Assembly (NCBI GenBank): GCA_963732595.1
Contig: CAVSZZ010000002.1
Span: forward strand, 434,001 to 498,000
DNA length: 64,000 nucleotides
Direction: 5' to 3'
Source of the DNA: JAFGXF01 sp963732595
GTDB lineage: Bacteria > Chloroflexota > Anaerolineae > Anaerolineales > Anaerolineaceae
In this document: positions 1 through 8,841 of the stretch, in pieces
Layout: every line of letters begins with the position of its first letter
Numbering within the stretch: the stretch's first letter is position 1
Made by a program: the position numbers and the translations under genes
Notes under the pieces: model-generated
What the model was told of the DNA's origin: nothing
Database searches by the model: none
The model's input: only the letters and a program-made list of their open reading frames with translations

Positions 1-2
1 GT

Positions 3-194
3 GAGATCAAAGCCGCCGTGCCGGGCCTGCCGGTCATCCTGGGTGGCCATACCAAACACGAGAATGTCGCCCGCCGCCTGGCCGAAGCGGATGGCGCCTT
101 TGTCGGCACCTGTTTCGAGGACCAGTGGGGCGGGAATATCCTCGAGAGCCGGGTGCGCGAATATATGGAAATCGTGCGCAGCCTGCCCGGCTGA
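3..194 (+). CDS. BtpA/SgcQ-family TIM-barrel protein, C-terminal fragment
   Basis: Only the last 63 codons lie in the window; the gene enters from the left edge. The frame starting at base 3 reads as the end of a TIM barrel: a strand with PVILGG, then an Asn-containing turn (KHEN), then DGAFVGT, which is the phosphate-binding last strand of many (beta/alpha)8 enzymes, and a terminal helix. The arrangement resembles the BtpA/SgcQ family, whose members often sit beside sugar transport or isomerase genes. That fits the SIS-domain gene starting 30 bases downstream on the same strand. The family assignment rests on this short tail only; another phosphate-binding barrel is possible. The substrate is unknown. 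Confidence 0.55.
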   Translation, partial: EIKAAVPGLPVILGGHTKHENVARRLAEADGAFVGTCFEDQWGGNILESRVREYMEIVRSLPG

Positions 195-224
195 ACGCTG
201 AAATCATTGATCAACGGAGATTGT

Positions 225-1346
225 ATGCAACCGGAATACTACTATCACAAGGAAATGCTCGAGCAACCCCAGGCCATCCACCGGACACTGGTGGAAACCG
301 AAGACCAGATCAAAGTCCTGGCTGCCCGCTATGCAGGGGAGATCGATCGGGTGCTGTTGATCGGCTGTGGCGATCCCTACATGCTCGGGCAGGCAGCGGT
401 CTACGCGCTGGAAAATTGGGCGGGGGTGAAAGCCGAAGCGGTGGAGGCGGCGGAATTCGCGCTCTACCGGCATGCGGTTCTTGACCCCCGTACGCTGGTG
501 ATCGCCATCACCTCCTCGGGCAAGACCGTCAAAGCGGTGGATGCTGCCCGGTTGGCCAGGCGCGGTGGGGCTCAGACCCTGGCGCTCACCAACCTGGCGC
601 CCAGCCCGATCTGCGCTGAGGTTGACGACGTCCTGCAGACCCGCTCCACTCCCTCCAATTCCTTCCCCACCCTGACCACCACCATTGCGCTGGCTGCCCT
701 GTACAACCTGGCCCTGCACTGGGCACTGGCCAATGGGAAGATGGATCAAAAACGATTCGAAGCCCTGAGCCAGGAACTGGTGAATGACATCCCTAAGACT
801 GTCGAGAAAGCCCTGGGTCTCGATGGACAGGTGAAAACCCTGGCAGACAAGATCAAAGACGCACCCATCTTCACTTTCCTGGGCTCAGGACCCAACTGGC
901 CAACCGCCCAGCTTTGTGCGGCCAAATTGAAGGAGATCAGCCAGAGCCGGAGCGAAGCGGCCAACCTGGAGGAATATGCCCACCTGTTCTCACTCTCGAT
1001 TCAACCGGAAGATCCGATCTTCCTGATAACCGCGAAAGGCGCGATCGATGAGCGCAACCGCCTGGTAGCGAAATTCATCCAGGGCATGCGCGGCCAATTG
1101 GTTGTGGTCGGACCGGCCAGCTTAGCTGCCGGTTGGAAGACCCTGTCGGTGCCTTACATCCCCGTGGACGAGCATGACGAGATGTTCGGCCCCATCGCGG
1201 ACTGGATTCCCCTCCAACTTTTCGCCTATCATGTTTCACTCGGAAAGGGCTGCAACCCTGATAAACCGCTCAACCGCGGTGAGATGGAACCCTATATCCA
1301 AAAGGTCATCTACACCAGCTTGCTGGACGGATGGGAGAAACGCTAA
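225..1346 (+). CDS. SIS-domain sugar-phosphate isomerase/deaminase-like protein
   Basis: The 373-residue protein has two SIS (sugar isomerase) domains in the arrangement of GlmS isomerase, AgaS and FrlB-type proteins. The first begins near residue 40 (RVLLIGCGDPY) and continues with the Ser-rich phosphate-binding turn ITSSGKT. The second has FLGSGPNW and a helix containing KEISQSRSEA, followed by YAHLFSLS. I chose the ATG at 225 because it has GGAG about five bases upstream; a TTG at 207 would add six residues. The gene lies between a BtpA-like gene and an MFS permease that starts immediately after its stop, so a small carbohydrate-handling operon is likely. Whether it deglycates, isomerises or deaminates an amino sugar phosphate cannot be told from the sequence. 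Confidence 0.8.
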   Translation: MQPEYYYHKEMLEQPQAIHRTLVETEDQIKVLAARYAGEIDRVLLIGCGDPYMLGQAAVYALENWAGVKAEAVEAAEFALYRHAVLDPRTLVIAITSSGKTVKAVDAARLARRGGAQTLALTNLAPSPICAEVDDVLQTRSTPSNSFPTLTTTIALAALYNLALHWALANGKMDQKRFEALSQELVNDIPKTVEKALGLDGQVKTLADKIKDAPIFTFLGSGPNWPTAQLCAAKLKEISQSRSEAANLEEYAHLFSLSIQPEDPIFLITAKGAIDERNRLVAKFIQGMRGQLVVVGPASLAAGWKTLSVPYIPVDEHDEMFGPIADWIPLQLFAYHVSLGKGCNPDKPLNRGEMEPYIQKVIYTSLLDGWEKR

Positions 1347-2531
1347 TTGGCTCCTGCAGCTGACCGGGTGCAACCCGGCGGGGATCCCCTGCCGACCGCC
1401 AGGCTGGTGTACTTCCTGTATTACACCGGCTTCGGCATCTACCTGCCCTTCATCAACATCTATTACAGCCATATCGGGTTAAGCGGGCTGGAGATCGGCC
1501 TGATCAACACCCTCTCCCCCCTGGTGGGCATGTTGAGCGCTCCGCTGTGGGGCATCCTGAATGACCGCTTTGGCAAGACGCGTGTCCTATTGGCCATTGC
1601 GGTGACCGGCTCGGTCCTGGCAGGCTGGGGGATCGCCGCGGCAGGCACCTTCATGGTCATTGTGCCGATCGCGACTCTCTTCAGTCTTTTCTACAGCACC
1701 ATCCAGCCGATGCTGGACAGCAATACGCTGCTGCTGCTGGGCACCCACCGTGAGCGCTACGGCAGCATCCGCCTGTGGGGCTCAGCCGGTTATGTGCTGC
1801 TGACCCTGGTGGGCGGTTTCCTGCTGGAACGACTCGGGTTGCAATGGCTGTTCCCGATCTTCACCCTGTGCATGGTCGCCCTGTTGATCAGCCTGTTTTG
1901 GTTTCCCACCCGGCGGGTCGAGATCGGCAGTACCCCGCGCCTGTTCGAAACGCTGTGGTCCCTGTTGCGCCAGCCGCACTGGTTGGTGTTCATCATCAGC
2001 GCCATGCTGGTGTGGGTGTCGGCCAACGGCATGCACACCTTCCTGGGTGTCTACCTGGCCGATATGGGTGCCAGCCAGTGGCTGATCGGTTTGACGATGG
2101 CCATCGGTGGTGCGGCCGAGATACCCAGTATGTACTTCGGTTCGAAGTTACTGAAACATCTGGCACCCAAGAAGATGATCGCCATCGGTATGTTCGCTTA
2201 CATGCTGCGCATGTTCTGTTATGCCATCATGCCCTCACCGGAGTGGGCGCCTGCGATCAATCTATTGAACAGCGTCACCTTCGGTTTCTTCTGGATCGGC
2301 AGCGTGGCCTATGTCAACGAACTGGCGCCGGATGAGATCAAAGCCACCAGCCAGGGTCTGCTACTGGCCGTTCTGAACCTGGCCGCCCTGATCAGCACGA
2401 CCTTCGCCGGCTGGCTCTACGACATGACTGGCCCGGCCAACCTGTTCCTGATCCTGAGCGCTTCCAGCCTGGCAGCATTCCTGCTATTTTCATTCGGGAC
2501 AATTGCCCTGAGAAAAAAACCATCCGGATAA
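1347..2531 (+). CDS. MFS transporter (MFS_1-like / HcaT-NHS type)
   Basis: A 394-residue hydrophobic protein with about 12 predicted membrane helices. The opening helix (VYFLYYTGFGIYLPF), the loop GILNDRFGK after helix 2 and the RLWGSAGY motif after helix 4 are typical of the MFS_1-like group that contains phenylpropionate and nucleoside:proton symporters. It starts with TTG directly behind the stop of the isomerase gene; GGGAGA in the end of that gene serves as ribosome-binding site, so the two are translationally coupled. It probably imports the substrate (a sugar derivative or nucleoside) processed by the upstream isomerase, but specificity is inferred from position only. A bidirectional terminator follows at 2651. 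Confidence 0.82.
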   Translation: MAPAADRVQPGGDPLPTARLVYFLYYTGFGIYLPFINIYYSHIGLSGLEIGLINTLSPLVGMLSAPLWGILNDRFGKTRVLLAIAVTGSVLAGWGIAAAGTFMVIVPIATLFSLFYSTIQPMLDSNTLLLLGTHRERYGSIRLWGSAGYVLLTLVGGFLLERLGLQWLFPIFTLCMVALLISLFWFPTRRVEIGSTPRLFETLWSLLRQPHWLVFIISAMLVWVSANGMHTFLGVYLADMGASQWLIGLTMAIGGAAEIPSMYFGSKLLKHLAPKKMIAIGMFAYMLRMFCYAIMPSPEWAPAINLLNSVTFGFFWIGSVAYVNELAPDEIKATSQGLLLAVLNLAALISTTFAGWLYDMTGPANLFLILSASSLAAFLLFSFGTIALRKKPSG

Positions 2532-2650
2532 CATGAGTGGACCTGCTGGTCCCTCCTTCTCCTAATTGATACAGACCCGACCGGACAGTTCCAAGGCGAT
2601 ATCCCCCGCAGAAAACCGAGGATTTTTTCCAGGGAAAAGCCTGAGCAAAA

Positions 2651-2679
2651 CAAAAAGCCCGCATCTGCGGGCTTTTTGT
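2651..2679. terminator. Bidirectional intrinsic terminator
   Basis: A GC-rich hairpin (AAAAAGCCCGC, loop ATCT, GCGGGCTTTTT) sits between two convergent genes, the MFS gene and the FG-GAP gene. It has an A-run on one side and a T-run on the other, so it can terminate transcription from both directions. Confidence 0.88.
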
Positions 2680-2697
2680 ATAGATCAATAACAGCGA

Positions 2698-5600
2698 TTA
2701 CTTCACCAGCAACGGAAGGTAGAAGCGGTGCGGCCTTACCAGGTAGCTCTCATCCGCAAGCACCTGCCCATTGCCATCGCCGCTGCCACCCAGCGGATTG
2801 CCATGCACATCCCGGATGGTATCGTCGTCAAGGACCAGCAGAGACAACCAACCTGTGCCGGTCCCGGTCGACAGTGTGACCGTCCATTCCGGTCCCATCC
2901 CATCGACTGATATAACGCCCTCTCCGTAGAGACCGGTCGACCAGTGGATGAAATCCGTCCAGTCCACACCGGTGACCGGCTCGGAGAAGATTACCCTTAT
3001 TTGGACAGTATCCTCATCCGTTGGATTCGGATCTAAAAGGACAAAGTCAGAAACTACCGGCATGGTCGTGTCATTGTGGGTGGTGAAAGACCACCAGGTT
3101 CCGGTGTTTGCTTCGGTTATTCCACCTACATTGTTCGCGATAACCTGCCAATAGTAAGTTGAATTCAAATCCAAATCGGAGAGATGGACGACTGTTACGT
3201 TCGTACTCAACCATGCCCCGCCACAATCAGGATCAACACTTTCATAAACACAATAGTAGTACTCAGTCGCTCTGGCACTCGTCTCCCAACTGAGATCCAG
3301 ACTTAACAAGTGGTCAGAGGTACCATCCACCGGGGAAAGCTTCGCAAAACCGGCAGGGGGCTCCATGATGGTATGGAACGACCACCATGCGCCGTTATTG
3401 GCGTCCTTGAAGCCAGCACCATTGGCACGCACCTGCCAATAATAAGTCGTATCCCAAGCCAGTCCTCCTATGGTGATCTCTGTATCTGTTCCAGCCGGCT
3501 GCCAGGTGCCATCGCATTCGTCATCATCCGACTCATCGTAACAATAAACATAGGAAGTGGCGTTGTCACTCACCCCCCAATCCAGGATGAAGCTGAGGGG
3601 CAGATCGTCGGTCCCGTGGAAAGGTGAGGATTTATCGAATTCACCTGGAGCTGCGTCCGGAGTTAAGAGCGACCCCAGTAAAAGATCGGCTTGCTGCCAG
3701 CCATTATTGGCATTTGTCATCCAGCGGCCGCGCGATTGGTAGGGCATACTGACCTGGTCATATAAGAGCCTCGCACGCCAATGAAACTGACTGCCGGCAA
3801 ACAAACCCGTGACCTTGTCATCGATTTCTGCACCGGCAATTCCAGTTTCCATCCAGGTGAGGCTTTGCTGTAGACCGGATCCATCGAAAAGTATCCCGAA
3901 TGGTTCAACTTCCACTTCTAGTTTTACTCTCCCAGGACCGTATGGTGTGCGACCTAATCCGGTCAGACGGAACATGCTCAAGCTGTCAGCCTTACCCAGG
4001 TGTGCTATGGGCGCATCCACAACGTCACGCTGCTGCAGATTGAAGCTCAAACCCGGGTTTTGATTGCCATAGAAAACAAAAACAGTACCTTCATCAACCT
4101 CGGGATTGTCGTAATGATAAGATCCCACCCAGATATCGGCGTAACCATCACCATTGACATCTCCGGCTGTTCCAACGTTTATTCCGTAAAAAGCCGTGTC
4201 CTGGTTCCCATCTGTCGTCCAGGCCGGTGTGGTGGCAAGTCCGGTGGCTGATCCGAGGTAAAGGTAGGCGCGGCCTTCGTTCGATTGATCATCATCAAAA
4301 CAATGCGCGGCCACCAATACATCGGAGTACCCATCCCCGTTGACATCCCCGGCTGTCGAACCGGCACGGCCCATGCAAGCTTCCCCCTGATCGCTCTGAG
4401 AGATCCAGACCGGACCGGAAGGGACCGTCGGTGTCCCATAAAATACCAGGCTGGCGCCTTCATTGGACTGGCCGAGACTGAGATTGGCACCGATCAGCAG
4501 GTCAGCGTACCCATCTCCGTTGACATCCCCGGCAGTCGAAATCGCCATGCCTAATAAGCCATTTACCTGGCCGCTGTCGTAAAACCAGGCAGGGATGGTT
4601 CCTGGACCGGTCGCCGAGCCATAAAACAGCCAGACCATGCCTTCATCAAGTGTTCCATTATCATACGACGGTGCCCCGAGCAGCAAGTCGGTGTATCCAT
4701 CTCGATTGACATCCCCGGCTGAGACACCCATCAGGGTTGCACCAGCCTGGTTGAGCTCATAACTCCAGCTTGAAGTTGTGCTTAAACCGGTAGCGGAACC
4801 CAGGTAAAGCCAAACCTTGCCCTCGTCAATCTCAGGGTTATTGTACAAGGCGGAGCTGGTCAGAACATCCCCGTAACCATCTCCATTAACATCCCCGGCA
4901 TTGATGGCGTATATACCCGCTCCAGCCTGGTCCGTTTCGACCGACCAGGCCGAACTGGTATTTAGACCAGTTGCCGATCCGAGGTAGAGGAAAGCGACGC
5001 CTTCGTCGACCTCAGGGTTGTCATAAGCCGAGGTCATTAAGACATCACCATAGCCATCACCGTTGACATCCCCGGCCGGCCAGGCATTGCTGCCGAATTG
5101 GCCGTTGGCCTGAGTGCCTTCGGCGCTCCAACTGGCGGTATCCTCCAACCCGATCGCAGAGCCATTGTACAACCAGGCTTTCCCGGCATCGGTCAGCGTG
5201 TCGGTGTCATATTTCCCGGCTGCGATCATCACATCCTGATAACCATCACCGTTAACATCTCCCACACCCCCGCCGGCCGCCGTCATCCAGGCACCGGCCT
5301 GGTCACTTTCAGCTGTCCAGTTGGGGGTCTGAGACGGAATATCCACAGAGCCGTGATAAACGAATGCGCCGCCCTCACCGGTTTGGCCGTTTTCCAGTAG
5401 ATTGGCACCCACGATGATATCGCTGATACCATCCCCATTAACATCCCCGGCAGTGGAAACGCTATAACCGAACTGGGCATAGTTCTGGTTTATCTCCTTA
5501 ATCCATACTGGCGCATCACCCAAACCAGCAGTCGATCCATAATAAACCGATGCCAGGCCTTCATCGAATTGTCCATTGTCATATTGATAAGCCCCGATGA

Positions 5601-6705
5601 TCACGTCCGCGTTTCCATCCCCATTCACGTCCCCGGCGGTATGGACCGACCATCCAAAATGAGCATATTCCATATCAAGCTCAGCCTGCCAATCCGGGGA
5701 GTCGGGGAGACCGGTCGCTGAGCCAAGAAAGACCCGTGCGGTTCCCTCGTTCATTTGACCGCCATCCCACATATCCGAGCCAACCAGGATATCGGCATAA
5801 CCGTCGCCGTTGACATCTCCAGCCGTGGCTACAGAATTTCCAAATCCTTCGCCAGCCTGTGTACCGGTCATGACCCAAACTGGAGCTACACCTGGGCCAC
5901 TGGGAGAGCCATATACGACAGTTGCAGAGCCACGGCCATTATCAAACGTGTTCCCACCGGCAATCACATCCGAATAACCATCCCCATTGACATCACCTGC
6001 CAGGTTGACTGAAAAACCCATCTGGGCATATGCTTCCCCATCCTTGAAATAATCATAAGCTGGCATCAAGCCGGTAGCAGAGCCCAGGTAGATATACACC
6101 CGCCCGGCATAACCGTTATAGTACGGCGCTCCACTGATCACGTCCGAGTAGCCATCCCCGTTGACGTCCCCGGCTGTACTGAGCGAATATCCGAAAGCAC
6201 CGCCGCCATCTCCGGTGACCAACCAGTCATAACTGGTGTTTAACCCGGAAGCAGAACCATAAAAAGCGTACACCTTGTTGAGACTTGTGCCAACCAGGAT
6301 GTCGCTGTATCCATCCCCATTGACATCCCCGGCTGTGCTGACCGAATAACCGAACGAAGCCCCAACCTCATTACCCTCACCGGTCCAGGCGGGAATTGTC
6401 CCGAGTCCATTGCTCGAGCCGTAATAAACGTACGCCCGGCCTTCCCCGGCTGATTCATTATCGAATTGCGGTGCGCCGACGATCACATCCGAGAAGCCAT
6501 CCCCATTGACATCACCTGCAGTGGCAACTGAATACCCGGCGTTGGCGTATTCCTGGTTGCCTTCCATCATCCAGTTCTGAATAACCGGTAGACTATTGGC
6601 AATAGAACCAGGCAGGGTGGATTGGAATTGCGCCTGGGCTTGATAAGTGGCTAGCGATAAGGATAATAACCCAATGATGAGAACATTTTGGAGCCGTGTC
6701 TTCAT
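2698..6705 (-). CDS. Giant secreted FG-GAP (integrin-alpha-like) repeat protein, 14 repeats
   Basis: A 1335-residue exported protein. It begins with a Sec signal peptide (MKTRLQNVLIIG, cleavage near AQA-QF). From about residue 30 to 880 there are 14 FG-GAP repeats of 55-65 residues, each containing a variant of AGDVNGDGYSDVIVG. The DxNxDGxxD core is the calcium-binding loop of integrin-alpha propellers. Fourteen copies would make two seven-bladed propellers. Two fibronectin-III-like domains follow, each ending in a TYYWQV strand and a WWSF segment, then a bacterial Ig-like domain (SDFVLLDPNP) and a final YLPLLVK tail. The gene is monocistronic: AGGAGG precedes the ATG and a terminator lies past the stop. 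The role is probably cell-surface adhesion or carbohydrate/protein binding; the ligand is unknown. Confidence 0.9.
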   Translation of the reverse strand: MKTRLQNVLIIGLLSLSLATYQAQAQFQSTLPGSIANSLPVIQNWMMEGNQEYANAGYSVATAGDVNGDGFSDVIVGAPQFDNESAGEGRAYVYYGSSNGLGTIPAWTGEGNEVGASFGYSVSTAGDVNGDGYSDILVGTSLNKVYAFYGSASGLNTSYDWLVTGDGGGAFGYSLSTAGDVNGDGYSDVISGAPYYNGYAGRVYIYLGSATGLMPAYDYFKDGEAYAQMGFSVNLAGDVNGDGYSDVIAGGNTFDNGRGSATVVYGSPSGPGVAPVWVMTGTQAGEGFGNSVATAGDVNGDGYADILVGSDMWDGGQMNEGTARVFLGSATGLPDSPDWQAELDMEYAHFGWSVHTAGDVNGDGNADVIIGAYQYDNGQFDEGLASVYYGSTAGLGDAPVWIKEINQNYAQFGYSVSTAGDVNGDGISDIIVGANLLENGQTGEGGAFVYHGSVDIPSQTPNWTAESDQAGAWMTAAGGGVGDVNGDGYQDVMIAAGKYDTDTLTDAGKAWLYNGSAIGLEDTASWSAEGTQANGQFGSNAWPAGDVNGDGYGDVLMTSAYDNPEVDEGVAFLYLGSATGLNTSSAWSVETDQAGAGIYAINAGDVNGDGYGDVLTSSALYNNPEIDEGKVWLYLGSATGLSTTSSWSYELNQAGATLMGVSAGDVNRDGYTDLLLGAPSYDNGTLDEGMVWLFYGSATGPGTIPAWFYDSGQVNGLLGMAISTAGDVNGDGYADLLIGANLSLGQSNEGASLVFYGTPTVPSGPVWISQSDQGEACMGRAGSTAGDVNGDGYSDVLVAAHCFDDDQSNEGRAYLYLGSATGLATTPAWTTDGNQDTAFYGINVGTAGDVNGDGYADIWVGSYHYDNPEVDEGTVFVFYGNQNPGLSFNLQQRDVVDAPIAHLGKADSLSMFRLTGLGRTPYGPGRVKLEVEVEPFGILFDGSGLQQSLTWMETGIAGAEIDDKVTGLFAGSQFHWRARLLYDQVSMPYQSRGRWMTNANNGWQQADLLLGSLLTPDAAPGEFDKSSPFHGTDDLPLSFILDWGVSDNATSYVYCYDESDDDECDGTWQPAGTDTEITIGGLAWDTTYYWQVRANGAGFKDANNGAWWSFHTIMEPPAGFAKLSPVDGTSDHLLSLDLSWETSARATEYYYCVYESVDPDCGGAWLSTNVTVVHLSDLDLNSTYYWQVIANNVGGITEANTGTWWSFTTHNDTTMPVVSDFVLLDPNPTDEDTVQIRVIFSEPVTGVDWTDFIHWSTGLYGEGVISVDGMGPEWTVTLSTGTGTGWLSLLVLDDDTIRDVHGNPLGGSGDGNGQVLADESYLVRPHRFYLPLLVK

Positions 6706-6749
6706 GGAATATCCTCCTGGCGTCGATGGACGGCATAAGTAACACTTAT

Positions 6750-6780
6750 ATTATAGTATAGGCCATAAACAGTCTGTCAT
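6750..6780 (-). promoter_or_regulatory. Candidate promoter of the FG-GAP gene
   Basis: On the minus strand TATAAT (6750-6755) lies about 45 bases before the FG-GAP start codon, with ATGACA (6775-6780) upstream. The spacer of 19 bases is longer than ideal. A shifted TATACT at 6755-6760 would have a 14-base spacer, so the exact -10 is uncertain. Confidence 0.4.
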
Positions 6781-6784
6781 TGTT

Positions 6785-7105
6785 TCAAGCAGTCACAATC
6801 TTTTCGATCTTGAAAATAACCGGGCGGGTGGCATCCGTACAGCAGGCAACAATAGTGTCACCGCCCTCGGTCCAGAAACCGAAATTGCCATTTGCGCCGA
6901 AGGCAATGATGACCTTGTAGATGTCATCCCAGGCCCACGGGCAGAATCCCTGCGGCAGACCGGACCAGGGATCGAGCAGGAACTCCTGCCCTTCATGGAA
7001 CACCTCACAAGGACCCAGGGTCTTCCTGCGCTCCTTTTCTACATACTGGTCAACCAATTCTTGATTGAAGGTGCACTTCAAAACGGTGATCTTGCATTTA
7101 ATCAT
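6785..7105 (-). CDS. TIGR04076 family protein
   Basis: A 106-residue protein with the features of the TIGR04076 family: an N-terminal KCKITVLK strand, a segment with HEGQEF and a Cys/Trp-rich centre (GFCPWAWDDIYKV), then GDTIVACCTDATRPVIFKIEK at the end. The family is common in anaerobes, of unknown function, with conserved cysteines suggesting metal or redox chemistry. It is the last gene of a leftward run of small soluble proteins (DinB-like, AhpD-like, DUF3795, F420-type), 22 bases after the nitroreductase-fold gene. Confidence 0.8.
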   Translation of the reverse strand: MIKCKITVLKCTFNQELVDQYVEKERRKTLGPCEVFHEGQEFLLDPWSGLPQGFCPWAWDDIYKVIIAFGANGNFGFWTEGGDTIVACCTDATRPVIFKIEKIVTA

Positions 7106-7127
7106 TAATGCTCCATTTATCTGGCAA

Positions 7128-7706
7128 TTATTGCCGGGGTGGCCTCAGCCGGTAGGAAGGGAAATGCGCGGCTGCCCTGAGGGTGCCTTCCGGATCGTTC
7201 AAGCTGACCGGCTCGTCCGCCCAGCGCGACCAGATCTTCGTGCTGCCGGGATTGAGCGTCATTGCCTCAGTCAAGAAAGCCGCCACCTCTTCATCGGTCA
7301 GGCGCTCGGCCAATGCTTGGTATTTCTCCCGGCCAGCCTGAACTGTAACGCGTGGATCTACCTCAATGTTACGACTCCAGTCAGTAGCACCACCCCAACC
7401 GGCCATGATGATACGGCAACCTGTGCCCTCCTCACGTCGGTATTCGAGCGGGGTATGGCGCAGTTTGCCACTCCTTCGGCCTCGATGCGTCAGCAAGAGG
7501 ATGAAATCCCCGAAGAGAGGCAGACCGCACTTATAGAATAGAACCGGCATCTTGAACAGCCACTTGAAGACCGGCCCGGGATCTTCCTTTGGGACCAGGC
7601 GGGTCATGAGGAATCCTTCCATGTAGAGGGCAAAGCGCTCAAAAATGTTGGGGGGATGATATGCCATCTGATCCCGACACTTCCCTATTTCATCGATTCC
7701 AGTCAT
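7128..7706 (-). CDS. Deazaflavin (F420)-type nitroreductase/quinone reductase family protein
   Basis: A split-barrel protein of the DDN / DUF385 family, whose characterised members use F420H2 (or FMN) to reduce quinones or nitro compounds. The typical core is visible: LLLTHRGRRSGKLRHTPLEY, then RIIMAGWGGATDWSRNIEVDP, then VTVQAGREKYQALAERLTDEE. The longest frame starts at 7706 and overlaps the end of the upstream DUF3795 gene by 17 bases. An internal ATG at 7667 (MAYHPPNIFER) gives a 179-residue protein that begins where family members usually do, and I prefer it. Neither start has a strong ribosome-binding site. The cofactor is inferred from the family. Confidence 0.8.
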   Translation of the reverse strand: MTGIDEIGKCRDQMAYHPPNIFERFALYMEGFLMTRLVPKEDPGPVFKWLFKMPVLFYKCGLPLFGDFILLLTHRGRRSGKLRHTPLEYRREEGTGCRIIMAGWGGATDWSRNIEVDPRVTVQAGREKYQALAERLTDEEVAAFLTEAMTLNPGSTKIWSRWADEPVSLNDPEGTLRAAAHFPSYRLRPPRQ

Positions 7707-8100
7707 ATCCGCAGGTCAAGCACTGCGGTTTATGCATGCAAAGGATTGTGCCACATTCAGGGCAGGTCCATTTGGTCATTTCAATCTCGACAAATTGATC
7801 GATGCCATTTTCCTGGATGGTGTTCAGATTTTCGAACGGGTTGACGCCATACCGGGTCCGATAACGAATACCCAGCTTTTTTAGAGACTCACATGGATAC
7901 GAATCACATTCATAACAATACTTAAGGTCCCCCTCGACCAATTTTTCACAGTTCTTGATCTTACACGCCAGGCAGGATTTCATCTTTTGAGAGTCATCCC
8001 CCCGGCAACCGGGGCAGTGGTTCTTCTCCCTGAGATAGGCATAGCAAAGTTGACAGTCGAGCCCACAGGGTGCGACCAGGATCGGGTCGAAAGAGTTCAT
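7690..8100 (-). CDS. DUF3795 cysteine-rich protein
   Basis: A 136-residue protein with 15 cysteines. The N-terminus (APCGLDCQLCYAY) followed by NHCPGCRG, a CLACKIKNC knot and YCYECDSYPCE is the DUF3795 signature. The C-terminus adds a zinc-ribbon-like module (WTCPECGTILCMH ... CLTCGYDWN). The cysteine spacing suggests two or more structural zinc sites. DUF3795 has no established function and is common in anaerobic bacteria and archaea. Its 3' end overlaps the next gene. It is probably co-transcribed with the AhpD-like gene, which ends 23 bases upstream. Confidence 0.85.
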   Translation of the reverse strand: MNSFDPILVAPCGLDCQLCYAYLREKNHCPGCRGDDSQKMKSCLACKIKNCEKLVEGDLKYCYECDSYPCESLKKLGIRYRTRYGVNPFENLNTIQENGIDQFVEIEMTKWTCPECGTILCMHKPQCLTCGYDWNR

Positions 8101-8122
8101 ATTGGTATCCTCCTTAACTGTG

Positions 8123-8407
8123 TTATTTTATATCACCTTCCAGCTTGCTGATGACCGGACCATATTTAGCGCGCTTGGAACCAGCCGCCACAGACATGGC
8201 GATGGCCAATGCTTCGGCGATCTCCTCGCGGTTCGCCCCGGCATTGACGGCCCGGCCATGATGCCACTCCAGGCAGGGTGCGCAGTCGGCCAGGATGGAG
8301 CAAGCCACTGCGATTAACTCCTTGGTCTTCTGATCCAAATTGCCAGGGGCGGCGACTTTATTGGAAAAAGCATCATAGAGTTCATTGACATCTTTTAGCA
8401 GGAACAT
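8123..8407 (-). CDS. Carboxymuconolactone decarboxylase / AhpD-like family protein
   Basis: A 94-residue single-domain CMD protein. It carries the AhpD-type redox motif C42-x2-C45-x3-H49 (DCAPCLEWHH), followed by AVNAGANREEIAEAL, a helix conserved in the family. In AhpD the two cysteines and the histidine form a thiol peroxidase/reductase centre, so a peroxide-defence or disulfide-reductase role is plausible. I start it at the ATG at 8407, preceded by AAGGAG; an upstream start at 8446 would add 13 residues without a good site. Decarboxylase activity is unlikely for a protein with this CxxC motif. Confidence 0.85.
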   Translation of the reverse strand: MFLLKDVNELYDAFSNKVAAPGNLDQKTKELIAVACSILADCAPCLEWHHGRAVNAGANREEIAEALAIAMSVAAGSKRAKYGPVISKLEGDIK

Positions 8408-8462
8408 GTTATCTCCTTTGCCTCTTTCCTCAGGGTTTGCTTGCATTCCAGAATCTCTAGCG

Positions 8463-8786
8463 CTAATGCGGTATCAGAAACTCAGCCAGAATGAAAAACA
8501 ATGCGAAGGCGCCAACCAGAACAGCCAGCCACACCAGCCAGGAACGTTCGTGATTTCGCAGTATCGCGATCAGTCCGACGATCCCCGCCGACACCCCACA
8601 CAGCATCATGAAAATGCCAAAGAAGGGCAACACAGTTTCCCGCCAGGACACATTCTCTGGCAAGCGCATAAACACCGCGGAATTGATGATATTCAGGACC
8701 TCAAATGCGATTGCCAGGCCTAACGCCCACCAGCCTAAGCGTGTATTGGGTCGCCGCAGAAAAGCTAAACTTGAATGTGCTGCCAT
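8463..8786 (-). CDS. Small membrane protein, unrecognised
   Basis: A 107-residue protein with three predicted membrane helices (about residues 18-38, 48-72 and 80-103) and a short basic N-terminus. I recognise no family. The ATG at 8786 follows GAGG at suitable distance; a GTG two codons earlier is less likely. It sits between the DinB-like and AhpD-like genes on the same strand with short gaps and may share their transcript. Confidence 0.6.
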   Translation of the reverse strand: MAAHSSLAFLRRPNTRLGWWALGLAIAFEVLNIINSAVFMRLPENVSWRETVLPFFGIFMMLCGVSAGIVGLIAILRNHERSWLVWLAVLVGAFALFFILAEFLIPH

Positions 8787-8841
8787 TTTCACCTCATTTT
8801 TAGAAGTAACAACCTTTATCCTTAAAGAGACACCCGCCCGA

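Noticed and set aside
4100..6600. Recurrent CCATCCCCGTTGACATCCCC segments as a DNA repeat element
   Set aside because: They encode the calcium-binding loop of the FG-GAP repeats on the minus strand.
7065..7541. Open frame of 158 codons on the plus strand
   Set aside because: Antisense to the TIGR04076 and F420-type genes, which have clear family motifs.
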